A model generated the notes under the pieces. The model was not told the DNA's origin. It made no database searches and worked only from the letters and a program-made list of their open reading frames with translations. Shown here in pieces: positions 55,649 to 64,000 of a stretch of 64,000 nucleotides of DNA (positions within the stretch are counted from its first letter, which is position 1; each line of letters begins with the position of its first letter). This DNA comes from an uncultured Pseudomonadota bacterium (GTDB lineage: Bacteria > Pseudomonadota > Gammaproteobacteria > Methylococcales > Methylomonadaceae), in the NCBI GenBank assembly GCA_903867225.1, contig CAIPQN010000106.1, positions 1 to 64,000 on the forward strand. The letters run 5' to 3'. Both the position numbers and the translations under genes were made by a program.

Positions 55649-56062
55649 TTACTCCCAGCAATTCGTTCCTGTTGATGATGTTTTTACTCCTGTTGAATCC
55701 AACGTTAAATCTCCACAATCATCAGTACTAACAGGAGTAGCTTTTAATGTGTAATTTCCTGTTGTCAACGTTGGAATGCTTAAAACATAAGATTGTGTAC
55801 CACTACCATCTGTCGGAACTCTATCAGTAAAAATTGAAGTATCACCTGTCCCAACAGTTACGCCAGTGTAATCATTATTATTCTCTACACGCCACTGTTC
55901 CATCGCCGTCGCCATAGATACCAAAGCGGCTTGTGCTTCCGAACGTTTTGCTTTTTGAATATGACTCATGTAGCTAGGATAACCAACACTACTTAAAATC
56001 CCGATAATCGCTACTGTAATCATCAATTCAATTAACGTAAAACCCATTTGTTTCGCTTTCAT
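55649..56062 (-). CDS. Type IV minor pilin, PilE-like
   Basis: A 137-residue prepilin with a short leader cut at the prepilin-peptidase site QMG-FTLIELMITVAIIGIL, the long N-terminal helix, then a globular domain ending in the disulfide-forming pair within DDCGDL and NCWE, as in PilE minor pilins. ATG 56062 has GGAG 8 bases upstream (inside the rbfA end); the GTG at 56071 overlaps the rbfA stop. No other pilus gene is near. It replaces truB, which usually follows rbfA. Confidence 0.85.
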   Translation of the reverse strand: MKAKQMGFTLIELMITVAIIGILSSVGYPSYMSHIQKAKRSEAQAALVSMATAMEQWRVENNNDYTGVTVGTGDTSIFTDRVPTDGSGTQSYVLSIPTLTTGNYTLKATPVSTDDCGDLTLDSTGVKTSSTGTNCWE

Positions 56063-56067
56063 CGTTT

Positions 56068-56445
56068 TCACTCCAAAAGTTTATCTTCTTTTAAATCATC
56101 TGACACTTCGCTCAATAATTCAGCTACTCGCATTCCCGTATCAAACGAATCATCATAATAAAAACGTAATTCCGAAATATGCCGTAGTCGCATTCGTTTT
56201 GCCAACGCGTGTCGAATCAATGGTGACATTTCATTTAATGCTTTCGTACTCGCTTTTTTACCAGCGGCATCAGTATTCAAAACAGTGATATAAATCTTCG
56301 CCACAGCCAAATCTTTGGTCACAATCACTTCGTTAATCGTCACAAAACCAATGCGCGGGTCGCTAATTTCACGTTGTAAAATTAACGACAACTCTTTTTG
56401 CATTTGTGAAGATACTCGTGTGTGCCGAGCAAATTCTCTCGCCAT
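56068..56445 (-). CDS. rbfA: Ribosome-binding factor A
   Basis: A 125-residue RbfA, a 30S maturation factor that binds near the 16S rRNA 5' helix, needed at low temperature. Recognised by the start FARHTRVSSQMQKELSLIL, the KH-like core DPRIGFVTINEV and ELRFYYDDSFD. It lies 2 bases after infB. Confidence 0.93.
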   Translation of the reverse strand: MAREFARHTRVSSQMQKELSLILQREISDPRIGFVTINEVIVTKDLAVAKIYITVLNTDAAGKKASTKALNEMSPLIRHALAKRMRLRHISELRFYYDDSFDTGMRVAELLSEVSDDLKEDKLLE

Positions 56446-56447
56446 TT

Positions 56448-59150
56448 TTACAATTCCCGTTTGACTTCAATGCGTTCAAATACTTCGATTTGATCGCCAG
56501 CACGAACGTCGTTGTAATTTTTCACACCGATACCACATTCCATGCCCATTTTAACTTCGGCAATGTCATCTTTATAACGACGTAATGATTCCAACTGACC
56601 TTCATAAACAACCACATTGTCACGCAATACACGAATCGGTAAGTTACGTTTAACCGTGCCATCAAGCACCATACAACCTGCAATCGCGCCAAGTTTTGGT
56701 GATTTAAATACATCACGCACTTCAGCAAGTCCAACGAATTGTTCTTTAATTTCAGGTGCCAACATTCCGCTAATTGATTTTTTAATTTCATCAATCGCTT
56801 CATAAATGATGCTGTAATAATGCAAATCTACGCCACGTTCTTCAATCATTCGACGTGAAGTCGCGTCAGCACGCACGTTGAAACCAATCAAAATTGCGCC
56901 CGAAGCGAGAGCTAAATTCACATCACCTTCGTTAATACCACCTACGCCACCGTAAACGACTTTTACTTCGACTTCGTCATTCGACAATTCAACTAATGAG
57001 TTGCGTAACGCTTCCAAACTACCTTGTACATCAGTTTTCAATACTAAATTCAAAGACGATACTTCACCCGCTTTCATTCTATTGAAAACATCTTCAAGTG
57101 TTGTCGCTTGTTCTGCATGACGTTTGAGTCGTTTTCTGTCTTCGCGATGTTTTGCCAATTCTTTAGCGACACGCTCATTTTGAACAACCAAAAATTCATC
57201 GCCCGCATTTGGTGTGCTAGATAAACCTAAAATTTCAACAGGTTCACAAGGTCCCGCAGATTTGATAGCTTTACCATTTTCATTAAACATGGCTCGAACA
57301 CGACCATATTCCTGTCCACACAATACCATTTGTCCATTTTCTAATGTTCCGCGCTGAACAAGTATCGTTGCAACTGCGCCACGTCCACGATCTAAACGTG
57401 ATTCAATAACCAGACCCGATGCCGCACCTGCAACAGGAGCTTTAAGTTCTAAAATTTCTGTTTGAACAATCAGTGATTCGATTAACTCATCTACGCCCTG
57501 CCCTGTTTTTGCGGAAATTTTTAAGAATTGCACGTCACCGCCCCATTCTTCTGCCAATACATCTAACACAGATAATTCTTGCATTACTTTGTCAGGATTC
57601 GCACCAGGTTTATCCATTTTATTGATAGCGATAATAATTGGCACTTTCGCGGCACGAGCATGTTCAACAGCTTCTTTTGTTTGCGGCATTACACCGTCAT
57701 CAGCTGCAACGACGATAATCACAACGTCGGTAATATCTGCACCACGCGCACGCATTGCAGTAAATGCGGCGTGTCCTGGTGTATCCAAGAATGTAACAGA
57801 ACCGTGATCCGTTTTGACTTGGTACGCGCCAATGTGCTGGGTAATTCCACCCGCTTCACCAGCTGCAACACGGGTTTTACGAATGTAATCGAGTAATGAT
57901 GTTTTACCATGATCAACGTGTCCCATGATGGTAACAATCGGCGCACGCGGCAAATCTGGATAGGTTTCATCTTCGGTCACTTCGGCGAGCATTTCTTTCT
58001 CGAAATCATCATCGCTTTGCATAACGGGCGTATGCCCCATATCTTCAACCAAAATCGCGGCTGTATCTTGATCAATACTTTGATTGATAGTCGCCATAAT
58101 GCCGAGTTTCATTAAATGTTTAATTACCATCGCGGCTTTAACATTCATTTTGTTCGCTAATTCCGAGACGATAATCATCTCAGGAATCGTTACTTCATAA
58201 ACCATTTGTGCAACAGGCATTTCAAATTGATGCTTGCCGTCGTTTTGTTGAATAATGCGTGCCGTTGGTTGTTTCCCACCTTTTTTCTTACTATTACGTT
58301 TGGCATCTTTGCCTGTATAAGAAGAATTACCACCCGCTGGTTTCGCAGGACGACGAGTACGATTTTCTTCTTGTGTTTTCGCTGGGGCTGGCTGCGGTGC
58401 AGCAACTGCGGCTGATGCCGCAGCAGGACGCGAATTATTTTGTGCTGGTTTTGCAGGTTGTTTCGTGGGTTTATTACCTGCATTATTATGTGGCGGACGT
58501 GTGCCGTTTTGTGATGGTTTTGCTGCGGCAGGTTGCTTGGCTCTTTCTGCGGCTTGCAATTTTGCCGCTGCTTGTTGGCGAACTTTGTCCGCATTACGGT
58601 TAATTGAATCTTCTAAACGCTGATCTTTCGCCACTTGCATTTGGCGAGCAGTTTCATCTTCTTGCGCTTTGATTGTTTCAGGCGATAAATCAAAATTAAC
58701 TTTATTTTCCAAAGGTGTAGTTACTTCAGATGTTGTGGTTGTAGCAGTGTTTTCAACTGTAGCACTTGTATTTTTTTCAACTTGAGCATCAACGACTGGA
58801 ATGACAGGCGCAGCCGTTTTTGTTTCTACACTCTGTTCACGTTTGATATACGTTTTTTCTTTACGCACTTCCACACTAATCGTTTTCGTTGCTGAACCTG
58901 GTGTGCTGGCTTGTTTTAATTCACTTACTTTGCGACGTTTTAATACAACGCGATTCGGTGCATTTTCATTTTCACCTGTTGCTTTGCCATGACGTTGACG
59001 TAAATGAGCAAGTAATTTCGATTGCTCGGCATCGCTTACTTCTGCATCTGCAGTTGATGCGACTAATCCTGCTTCTTTCAACTGCACTAATAAACGATCT
59101 AATGGGATTTTGACGATTTCCGCTAACTGACGTACTGTTTTAACACTCAT
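56448..59150 (-). CDS. infB: Translation initiation factor IF-2
   Basis: A 900-residue IF-2. The IF2_N domain ([19 protein letters not shown]) opens the protein, followed by a long charged, Ala/Lys/Asn-rich linker (about 60-310), a second IF2_N-like region, the GTPase core ([12 protein letters not shown] near 405, [19 protein letters not shown]) and domains II-IV. It positions initiator tRNA on the 30S subunit. ATG 59150 (MSVKT) fits GAGGAG at a spacing of 8; the ATG at 59156 is only 2 bases from it, and the longer frame runs into nusA. Order nusA-infB-rbfA is conserved. Confidence 0.95.
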   Translation of the reverse strand: MSVKTVRQLAEIVKIPLDRLLVQLKEAGLVASTADAEVSDAEQSKLLAHLRQRHGKATGENENAPNRVVLKRRKVSELKQASTPGSATKTISVEVRKEKTYIKREQSVETKTAAPVIPVVDAQVEKNTSATVENTATTTTSEVTTPLENKVNFDLSPETIKAQEDETARQMQVAKDQRLEDSINRNADKVRQQAAAKLQAAERAKQPAAAKPSQNGTRPPHNNAGNKPTKQPAKPAQNNSRPAAASAAVAAPQPAPAKTQEENRTRRPAKPAGGNSSYTGKDAKRNSKKKGGKQPTARIIQQNDGKHQFEMPVAQMVYEVTIPEMIIVSELANKMNVKAAMVIKHLMKLGIMATINQSIDQDTAAILVEDMGHTPVMQSDDDFEKEMLAEVTEDETYPDLPRAPIVTIMGHVDHGKTSLLDYIRKTRVAAGEAGGITQHIGAYQVKTDHGSVTFLDTPGHAAFTAMRARGADITDVVIIVVAADDGVMPQTKEAVEHARAAKVPIIIAINKMDKPGANPDKVMQELSVLDVLAEEWGGDVQFLKISAKTGQGVDELIESLIVQTEILELKAPVAGAASGLVIESRLDRGRGAVATILVQRGTLENGQMVLCGQEYGRVRAMFNENGKAIKSAGPCEPVEILGLSSTPNAGDEFLVVQNERVAKELAKHREDRKRLKRHAEQATTLEDVFNRMKAGEVSSLNLVLKTDVQGSLEALRNSLVELSNDEVEVKVVYGGVGGINEGDVNLALASGAILIGFNVRADATSRRMIEERGVDLHYYSIIYEAIDEIKKSISGMLAPEIKEQFVGLAEVRDVFKSPKLGAIAGCMVLDGTVKRNLPIRVLRDNVVVYEGQLESLRRYKDDIAEVKMGMECGIGVKNYNDVRAGDQIEVFERIEVKREL

Positions 59151-59163
59151 ATTCATTTCTCCT

Positions 59164-60681
59164 CTATGCGTCTGCTGACTCAACAAACCATGGTTCACGA
59201 GCCTTCATGATTAGTTTTGCGGCGCGATCTTCATCCACACCTGTGAATTTCAATAAATCATCGACTGCCTGCTCGGCTAAATCATCCATCGTTACAATGC
59301 CTTCATTTGCCATGGCGTGCGCTAATTCGCTATCCATACCGTCCATTGCAAGTAACGTTGCATCTGGCTGCACCGCATTTTCAATACTTTCTTCGGCTGC
59401 AATTGCACTGATAAGCAACGCATTTTTCGCCCGACTGCGTAATTCTTCAACGATTTCTTCATCAAAACCATCAATTTCTAACAACTCATTTGATGGCACA
59501 TAAGCGATTTCTTCAATCGTATTGAAACCAACTTCAACCAAAATGATTGCAATTTCATCGTCGATGTCTAACAACTCAATAAACATTTCCTTGATTTTAT
59601 TAGCTTCAGCTTCGTTAGACTCCACCGCTTTTGACGCATCAATGACGTTTAATTCCCAACCTGTCAATTGACTTGCCAAACGGACATTTTGACCAGACCG
59701 TCCAATTGCTTGTGAAAGACTCTGTGAATCTACCGCTAAATCCATGCTGTGTTTATCTTCATCGACAATAATAGAGCGAATTTCAGCAGGTGACATGGCG
59801 TTAATAACAAATTGCGGTTCACTTGGATGCCAAATAATAATATCAACACGTTCGCCTGCTAATTCATTTGTGACTGATTGCACACGCGAACCTCGCATTC
59901 CAACACACGCGCCAACAGCATCTAAACGTGGATCATTACTTTTCACAGCCAATTTTGCACGAGAACCTGCATCACGAGCTGCGCCCATAATGGTAATCAT
60001 GCCTTCTGCAATTTCGGGAACTTCCAAACGGAATAATGCCATTAACAACTCAGGTGAATTACGGCTAACAAAAAGCTGAGGTCCACGCGCTTCTAAGCGA
60101 ACTTCTTTTAAATAACCACGAATACGATCACCTAAACGCATCGCTTCACGCGGAATCATATCCTCTTTAGAAATATAGGCTTCAACATGACCACCCAATT
60201 CTAAGTAGACGCTGCCTTTTTCAATCCGTTTCACAGTACCCGTAATTAATTCACCAACACGCGATTTGTAGGCTTCAACGATTTTATTCCGTTCTGCATC
60301 GCGTACTTTTTGAATAATGACCTGTTTTGCAGTTTGCGCGGCAATTCGTCCGAAATCGACAGATTCAATTTCTTCGTAAATTACATCACCAATTTGCGCG
60401 TCTGGATTATCAAATTGTGCGACTTCAAGCAGAATTTGACTCATTGGTAAATCAACATCTCGCCCTAAATCAGCATTTGGCGCAACGACATCCCAACAAC
60501 GATGCGTTAAATAATCTCCCGTTTTACGATCAATTGCTACGCGAGCTTTAATTTGAGAACCGTAACGCTTAATTGTTGCAGCTTCTAATGCTGCTTCAAT
60601 CGCTTGAAATACGATTTCTTTTTCGATTTCTTTTTCATTAGAAAAAACTTCAACGACTAACAAAATTTCTTTATTTGCCAC
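59164..60681 (-). CDS. nusA: Transcription termination/antitermination factor NusA
   Basis: A 505-residue NusA. An RNA-polymerase-binding N-terminal domain (1-130), S1 (about 135-200, [20 protein letters not shown]), two KH domains (about 210-345, [13 protein letters not shown] and [14 protein letters not shown]), and two C-terminal acidic repeats (about 360-495) of the gammaproteobacterial type. It controls pausing, termination and rRNA antitermination. The start overlaps rimP by 11 bases. Confidence 0.96.
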   Translation of the reverse strand: MANKEILLVVEVFSNEKEIEKEIVFQAIEAALEAATIKRYGSQIKARVAIDRKTGDYLTHRCWDVVAPNADLGRDVDLPMSQILLEVAQFDNPDAQIGDVIYEEIESVDFGRIAAQTAKQVIIQKVRDAERNKIVEAYKSRVGELITGTVKRIEKGSVYLELGGHVEAYISKEDMIPREAMRLGDRIRGYLKEVRLEARGPQLFVSRNSPELLMALFRLEVPEIAEGMITIMGAARDAGSRAKLAVKSNDPRLDAVGACVGMRGSRVQSVTNELAGERVDIIIWHPSEPQFVINAMSPAEIRSIIVDEDKHSMDLAVDSQSLSQAIGRSGQNVRLASQLTGWELNVIDASKAVESNEAEANKIKEMFIELLDIDDEIAIILVEVGFNTIEEIAYVPSNELLEIDGFDEEIVEELRSRAKNALLISAIAAEESIENAVQPDATLLAMDGMDSELAHAMANEGIVTMDDLAEQAVDDLLKFTGVDEDRAAKLIMKAREPWFVESADA

Positions 60682-61159
60682 TACTACGTCCTCCTTTGTC
60701 GAGTAAATAATCAGGAACTAAACGCGCTTTGCTCATGGCGGCAAAGGGAATGGATAATAACTGCTCGTTTTCTTCCAGTGTAATCACATCTTCTTCCACT
60801 TGAATAATTTTTCCAGTAATTTTGCGCCGTCCGTTGACTGGCGAAAATAAATGTACAGCAACTGTGCTGTCGATAAATCGTGCGAATTGACTGAGTTTAA
60901 AAAATGGTCGATCTTCGCCAGGCGAAGAAACTTCGAGTGAATAATTGTCAATAATTGGATCTTCAACGTCCAATACGCCGCTGACTTGATGGCTAACTTT
61001 CGTGCAATCCTCCACCAAAACGCCATTTTCAGTGTCGATATAAATGCGTAATAAACCGTGTCTTGGATGTGGGTTATATTCAATGCCAACGCATTCATAA
61101 CCTAAACCTTCAACAACGGGTTCGATTAACGCAAGCAGATGTTCTGGAGCCTGCTTCAT
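60671..61159 (-). CDS. rimP: Ribosome maturation factor RimP
   Basis: A 162-residue RimP needed for 30S maturation. Two small domains: residues 1-85 (LIEPVVEGLGYECVGIEYN and LRIYIDTENGVLVEDCTKVS, with VSSPGEDRPFF bridging) and an SH3-like C-terminus. GAGGACATT precedes the ATG. It starts the rimP-nusA-infB-rbfA operon behind two terminators and the initiator tRNA gene. Confidence 0.94.
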   Translation of the reverse strand: MKQAPEHLLALIEPVVEGLGYECVGIEYNPHPRHGLLRIYIDTENGVLVEDCTKVSHQVSGVLDVEDPIIDNYSLEVSSPGEDRPFFKLSQFARFIDSTVAVHLFSPVNGRRKITGKIIQVEEDVITLEENEQLLSIPFAAMSKARLVPDYLLDKGGRSSGK

Positions 61160-61185
61160 AATGTCCTCGCTTGATTTTAAATCAA

Positions 61186-61209
61186 AAAAAAAGAGCCGAA
61201 GGCTCTTCC
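61186..61209 (-). terminator. Intrinsic terminator/attenuator in the rimP leader
   Basis: On the minus strand: AAGAGCC-TTC-GGCTCTT followed by a run of nine T (61186-61194). The stem is 61193-61199 with 61203-61209. It lies 27 bases before the rimP start, so read-through from the tRNA or from a promoter upstream would meet it. Confidence 0.88.
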
Positions 61210-61268
61210 ATTAACAGCGTTAATTTATAGGCATGGAATAAAGCGACCTATCCAAAGCCTAGAAAATA

Positions 61269-61292
61269 AAAAACCCCAAAAATGGGGTTTTT
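61269..61292 (-). terminator. Intrinsic terminator after the initiator tRNA gene
   Basis: Stem AAAAACCCCA type / TGGGGTTTTT (61269-61278 with 61283-61292) with a short A/T loop, flanked by A- and T-runs, 8 bases beyond the tRNA 3' end. It would release the tRNA transcript. Confidence 0.82.
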
Positions 61293-61299
61293 AAAAATC

Positions 61300-61376
<77 letters not shown>

Positions 61377-61470
61377 ATTGATTTGCACAGTATATTGTTT
61401 TAATTGATTTTATACAATCTATTTTTATCAAAACGTTTGTTTAAAATTTATCCAACGTCCGTAATAAAAA

Positions 61471-61908
61471 TTAACGTAACGAATTCACACCTAAATTCGC
61501 CAACGCATCCGCACGTTCATTGCCTTGATTACCTGAATGACCTTTCACCCATCGCCAATCAATTGTGTGTAATTGAATTGCCAAATCTAAACGCTGCCAT
61601 AAATCTTCATTTTTCACTGGCTTTTTCGCGGCAGTTTTCCACCCTGCTTTTTTCCAATTCGGCAGCCATTTTGTAATTCCGTCCAAAACGTATTTTGAAT
61701 CAATATGTAATTGAACAACACACGGTTTTTTCAATGCTTCCAATGCTGAAATTGCCGCCATCAATTCCATTCGATTATTTGTGGTGTCATGTTCGCCACC
61801 GTGTAATTCTTTGATTGTGCCTTTATAACGCAAAATCACGCCCCAACCGCCCTTCCCTGGATTTCCACGACACGCCCCATCGGTATAAATAATTACTGGT
61901 TCAATCAT
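61471..61908 (-). CDS. rnhA: Ribonuclease HI
   Basis: A 145-residue RNase HI that removes RNA from RNA-DNA hybrids. All four catalytic carboxylates are visible: Asp in [11 protein letters not shown], Glu in NRMELMAAI, Asp in HIDSKYV and Asp in ERADALA; the basic handle [16 protein letters not shown] is present. It overlaps the methyltransferase gene by 8 bases, as in the yafS-rnhA arrangement of gammaproteobacteria. Confidence 0.96.
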   Translation of the reverse strand: MIEPVIIYTDGACRGNPGKGGWGVILRYKGTIKELHGGEHDTTNNRMELMAAISALEALKKPCVVQLHIDSKYVLDGITKWLPNWKKAGWKTAAKKPVKNEDLWQRLDLAIQLHTIDWRWVKGHSGNQGNERADALANLGVNSLR

Positions 61909-62611
61909 AATGCTCTACCGTTGCGGCCATTGGATTTGCCACCGCTAAACGAGGTACAAATGTTTTACTTCCAGACATAGGAATTGGATTGAAACGTCGT
62001 TTAATCGCTTTCACCGCATAGGAGGAAGACGTAAATGAAAAACTATTTAACGCGTCCAAGCCATTTTTTGTTTTTGTAGAATCCAAATAAAACTCCGTTT
62101 TATTACTTACTTCAAAATTCAATAATTTTAACCAATCGAATAATCGAGAACGTGAAATAAAATTTCCGCGCCACGAATACGCTAATCGCTTATCTAACAA
62201 GTATTGATAACGCACCCAGAAACTCCACGGATTAAAATTCAAAACTAATAAAATGCCTTCAGGTTTCAAAATACGCTCCAATTCTCGAAAAGTTTGAAAA
62301 CGTGACGAATCAAATTCCAATAAATGCGGCACAATAATCATATCGACTGAATTGCTTTGAATCGGTAGTGCGTAAGATTTAGCTTGGATTTTTCCTGCGC
62401 CATCCCAGCCCAATTGTTTGGCATCAAGTACCGAAAAACTTTGATACAGTGAACAATCGATAAATTCATTTTCCCAGCCTAATCCACCAACTTGTAAAAT
62501 TGTTTGCTGACATCCAACAGTAATTGAACGCTGTAAGTAAGCGACTTCAAGTGATTTTAATAATTTTCCGCTTGGCGTTTGGTAATAAGCAAATAGAAAA
62601 TCGCGTTTCAT
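61901..62611 (-). CDS. YafS-like SAM-dependent methyltransferase
   Basis: A 236-residue class I methyltransferase-like protein. The first motif ([14 protein letters not shown]) is a weak form of the usual Gly-rich loop. The later region with [42 protein letters not shown] fits the fold. The weak motif is typical of the YafS group, whose substrate is unknown. It lies between the mltD and rnhA genes as in E. coli, but gloB is missing from this spot. It is divergent from mltD. Confidence 0.85.
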   Translation of the reverse strand: MKRDFLFAYYQTPSGKLLKSLEVAYLQRSITVGCQQTILQVGGLGWENEFIDCSLYQSFSVLDAKQLGWDGAGKIQAKSYALPIQSNSVDMIIVPHLLEFDSSRFQTFRELERILKPEGILLVLNFNPWSFWVRYQYLLDKRLAYSWRGNFISRSRLFDWLKLLNFEVSNKTEFYLDSTKTKNGLDALNSFSFTSSSYAVKAIKRRFNPIPMSGSKTFVPRLAVANPMAATVEHYD

Positions 62612-62662
62612 AATGACTACTCAATTTAAGGGCGTTTTAATGATTTTGAGCTAAAAAGTTAC

Positions 62663-62668
62663 TATAAT
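62663..62668 (+). promoter_or_regulatory. Possible -10 element of mltD
   Basis: A perfect TATAAT lies about 32 bases before the mltD start. The sequence 17 bases upstream (ATGATT) is a poor -35 match, so only the -10 is credible. Confidence 0.35.
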
Positions 62669-62699
62669 CAAAATACTTCGTAACTACAAAGGTCAAATG

Positions 62700-64000
62700 A
62701 TGCCAGTAAAACTAAACAGACACGTTAATTTATTAGTGATGTTAATGTTAATGACGCTCACAGCTGCAGGTTGTTCGCAAAATGCGAAAGACGCGCTTTC
62801 TGTTAATGAACTTCTTCCTAACCAAGATAACGCTTATGTTGATCATTACTATCAAAATTATCAACCAATAAACAAAACAGAAATCAGTAAAACAGCCGCC
62901 TCTCATAAAGATACAGTCTGGGAACGATTACTGTCTTTATATTCGTTACCGAAAATTGAAAACAATCGCATTGATCGTGAAGTCGAATGGTATTTGAATC
63001 ATCCTCAAGCGTTAAGCACAATTCAAAACCGCGCAGAACCTTATTTACATCTCATTCTTGATGAAATTGAAGCTAAAAATATACCTGGTGAATTAGCATT
63101 ATTGCCTGTGGTCGAAAGCGCGTTTGTACCAAATGCAAATTCCAGAGTAGATGCGTCAGGGTTGTGGCAATTTATGCCAGCAACAGGGCGAATGTTTGGC
63201 TTGCAACAAAATTCTTGGTACGACGGTCGCCGCGACGTTTATGCTTCAACAAAAGCTGCAACAACTTATTTAAAACAACTTAGTCAAAGTTTTGATGGGG
63301 ATTGGTTGTTAGCTCTTGCGTCGTATAATTGGGGCAAAGGCAATGTAAAAAAATCGATTGAACACAATGAAGGTCGCAATATGCCGACGGATTATTGGTC
63401 ATTGAGAATGCCAGAAGAAACGTCGAATTATGTACCGCGTTTATTAGCAATCGCCCAGATTTTTGCTCACGCTGATCAATATAACGTGAATTTGCACCAC
63501 ATTCCAAATAAGCCATATTTTGAAGTTGTACATTTAGATTCACAGTTGAATTTGAGCAAAGCAGCGGAAATGGCAAATATGTCATTGCACGATTTCTTAA
63601 CGCTCAATCCTGGTTTCAATAAATCAAAAACTGCTCCCGAAGGTTCTGGACCTAGACGCTTATTGATTCCTGTCGCAAAAGCGGAATCCTTCAAAGAGAA
63701 TTTAGCGCAATTGCCATTTGAAGAATGGATTTCAGAAGGCTTCAATGCTGACAACGATGATGAAAGCACTGCAATTTATTTAGAAGCAAAGCCAGCAGCA
63801 GGCGAAGTAAGTCACAAAGTTAAGACTGTTGCGATTAAGACCGTTGATAAGGTTAGTACAAAACAAAGTGTTAAGGTCTTACTGACTGCAAAAAAATTAG
63901 ATAAAAACGATAAAAAATCGGTTGTTGCATCAAGTAAAAAACCTGACACAAAAAACACATCAAAAATCCCAACCAATCACATCGTTGCGATGGCTCAAAA
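62700..64000 (+). CDS. mltD: Membrane-bound lytic murein transglycosylase D (3' end outside window)
   Basis: At least 433 codons, running off the window. A lipoprotein signal ends LTAAGC at about residue 25. The SLT domain (about 115-265) has the catalytic Glu in LPVVESAFVPNANS, then ASGLWQFMPATGRMFGL and LALASYNWGKGNV. A MltD-specific region follows and would lead to C-terminal LysM domains, only the linker (Lys/Ser/Thr-rich) being visible here. It cleaves peptidoglycan to anhydromuropeptides. Start 62700 was preferred to the adjacent ATG 62697 because AAAGG lies at better spacing. Confidence 0.93.
   Translation, partial: MPVKLNRHVNLLVMLMLMTLTAAGCSQNAKDALSVNELLPNQDNAYVDHYYQNYQPINKTEISKTAASHKDTVWERLLSLYSLPKIENNRIDREVEWYLNHPQALSTIQNRAEPYLHLILDEIEAKNIPGELALLPVVESAFVPNANSRVDASGLWQFMPATGRMFGLQQNSWYDGRRDVYASTKAATTYLKQLSQSFDGDWLLALASYNWGKGNVKKSIEHNEGRNMPTDYWSLRMPEETSNYVPRLLAIAQIFAHADQYNVNLHHIPNKPYFEVVHLDSQLNLSKAAEMANMSLHDFLTLNPGFNKSKTAPEGSGPRRLLIPVAKAESFKENLAQLPFEEWISEGFNADNDDESTAIYLEAKPAAGEVSHKVKTVAIKTVDKVSTKQSVKVLLTAKKLDKNDKKSVVASSKKPDTKNTSKIPTNHIVAMAQ

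Noticed and set aside
55632-55650. Palindrome ATGACA / TGTCAT next to the pilin stop
   Set aside because: Only six paired bases with no U-run; too weak to call a terminator or operator.
58190-58603. Overlapping frames on both strands in the middle of infB
   Set aside because: They arise from the low-complexity Ala/Lys/Asn linker of IF-2.

Overview
The window looks like chromosome of a gammaproteobacterial methylotroph, most likely a methanotroph of the Methylococcales. Conserved gammaproteobacterial gene orders are present: fMet tRNA-rimP-nusA-infB-rbfA, hflK-hflC-hisZ-purA, surE-pcm-yqaA, and the mltD/methyltransferase/rnhA block. They occur together with C1 genes: a formyltransferase/hydrolase subunit (fhcA) of the tetrahydromethanopterin pathway, a hydroxypyruvate/glyoxylate reductase and an NAD-dependent formate dehydrogenase operon (fdsGBACD). 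The DNA is moderately AT-rich by eye. No methane monooxygenase, ribosomal RNA gene or CRISPR array is visible, so the taxonomic call is an inference.

Layout. 1-6703: the 3' end of an IS200/IS605-type tnpB sits against the truncated tail of a membrane protein (possibly a ZIP metal transporter). It is followed by a frameshifted DUF1826 gene, a COG0523 (CobW-like) GTPase, an fhcA broken by two frameshifts, a second COG0523 GTPase and a ZnuD-like TonB-dependent receptor. I read this as a metal (probably zinc) acquisition/sparing island that is decaying. 6700-14218: hydroxypyruvate reductase and the fds operon, with an unrelated small gene lodged between fdsB and fdsA. 14348-26817: housekeeping genes (pyrD, thiO, rlmD, ubiC, dtd, argG, purA, hisZ, hflC, hflK, ispB) plus two conserved unknowns.

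27013-39526: a DUF2130 coiled-coil gene with an internal duplication, then prfC, surE, pcm and yqaA. Where nlpD-rpoS would often follow, there is instead a five-gene signalling operon: PAS protein, SpoIIE/PP2C phosphatase, SiaB-type kinase, SiaC-type partner and an HD-GYP protein. It is convergent with a large GGDEF-EAL protein. This is the most interesting system in the window: a Sia-type partner-switch that appears to be attached to a c-di-GMP phosphodiesterase instead of the diguanylate cyclase SiaD.

39652-64000: OmpA-like protein, SufT, an SDR-gph-ubiG operon, an ABC-F protein, an mlaA-pgaBCD-receiver cluster (poly-N-acetylglucosamine synthesis without pgaA), an EmrAB/TolC-type efflux system, a cold-shock gene with a clear promoter and long leader, a type IV pilin gene directly behind rbfA, the infB-nusA-rimP operon behind an initiator tRNA and two terminators, rnhA, a methyltransferase and the start of mltD. 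Two c-di-GMP proteins and a PNAG synthase of the type known to respond to c-di-GMP lie within about 18 kb, which points to a region concerned with attachment and biofilm formation.
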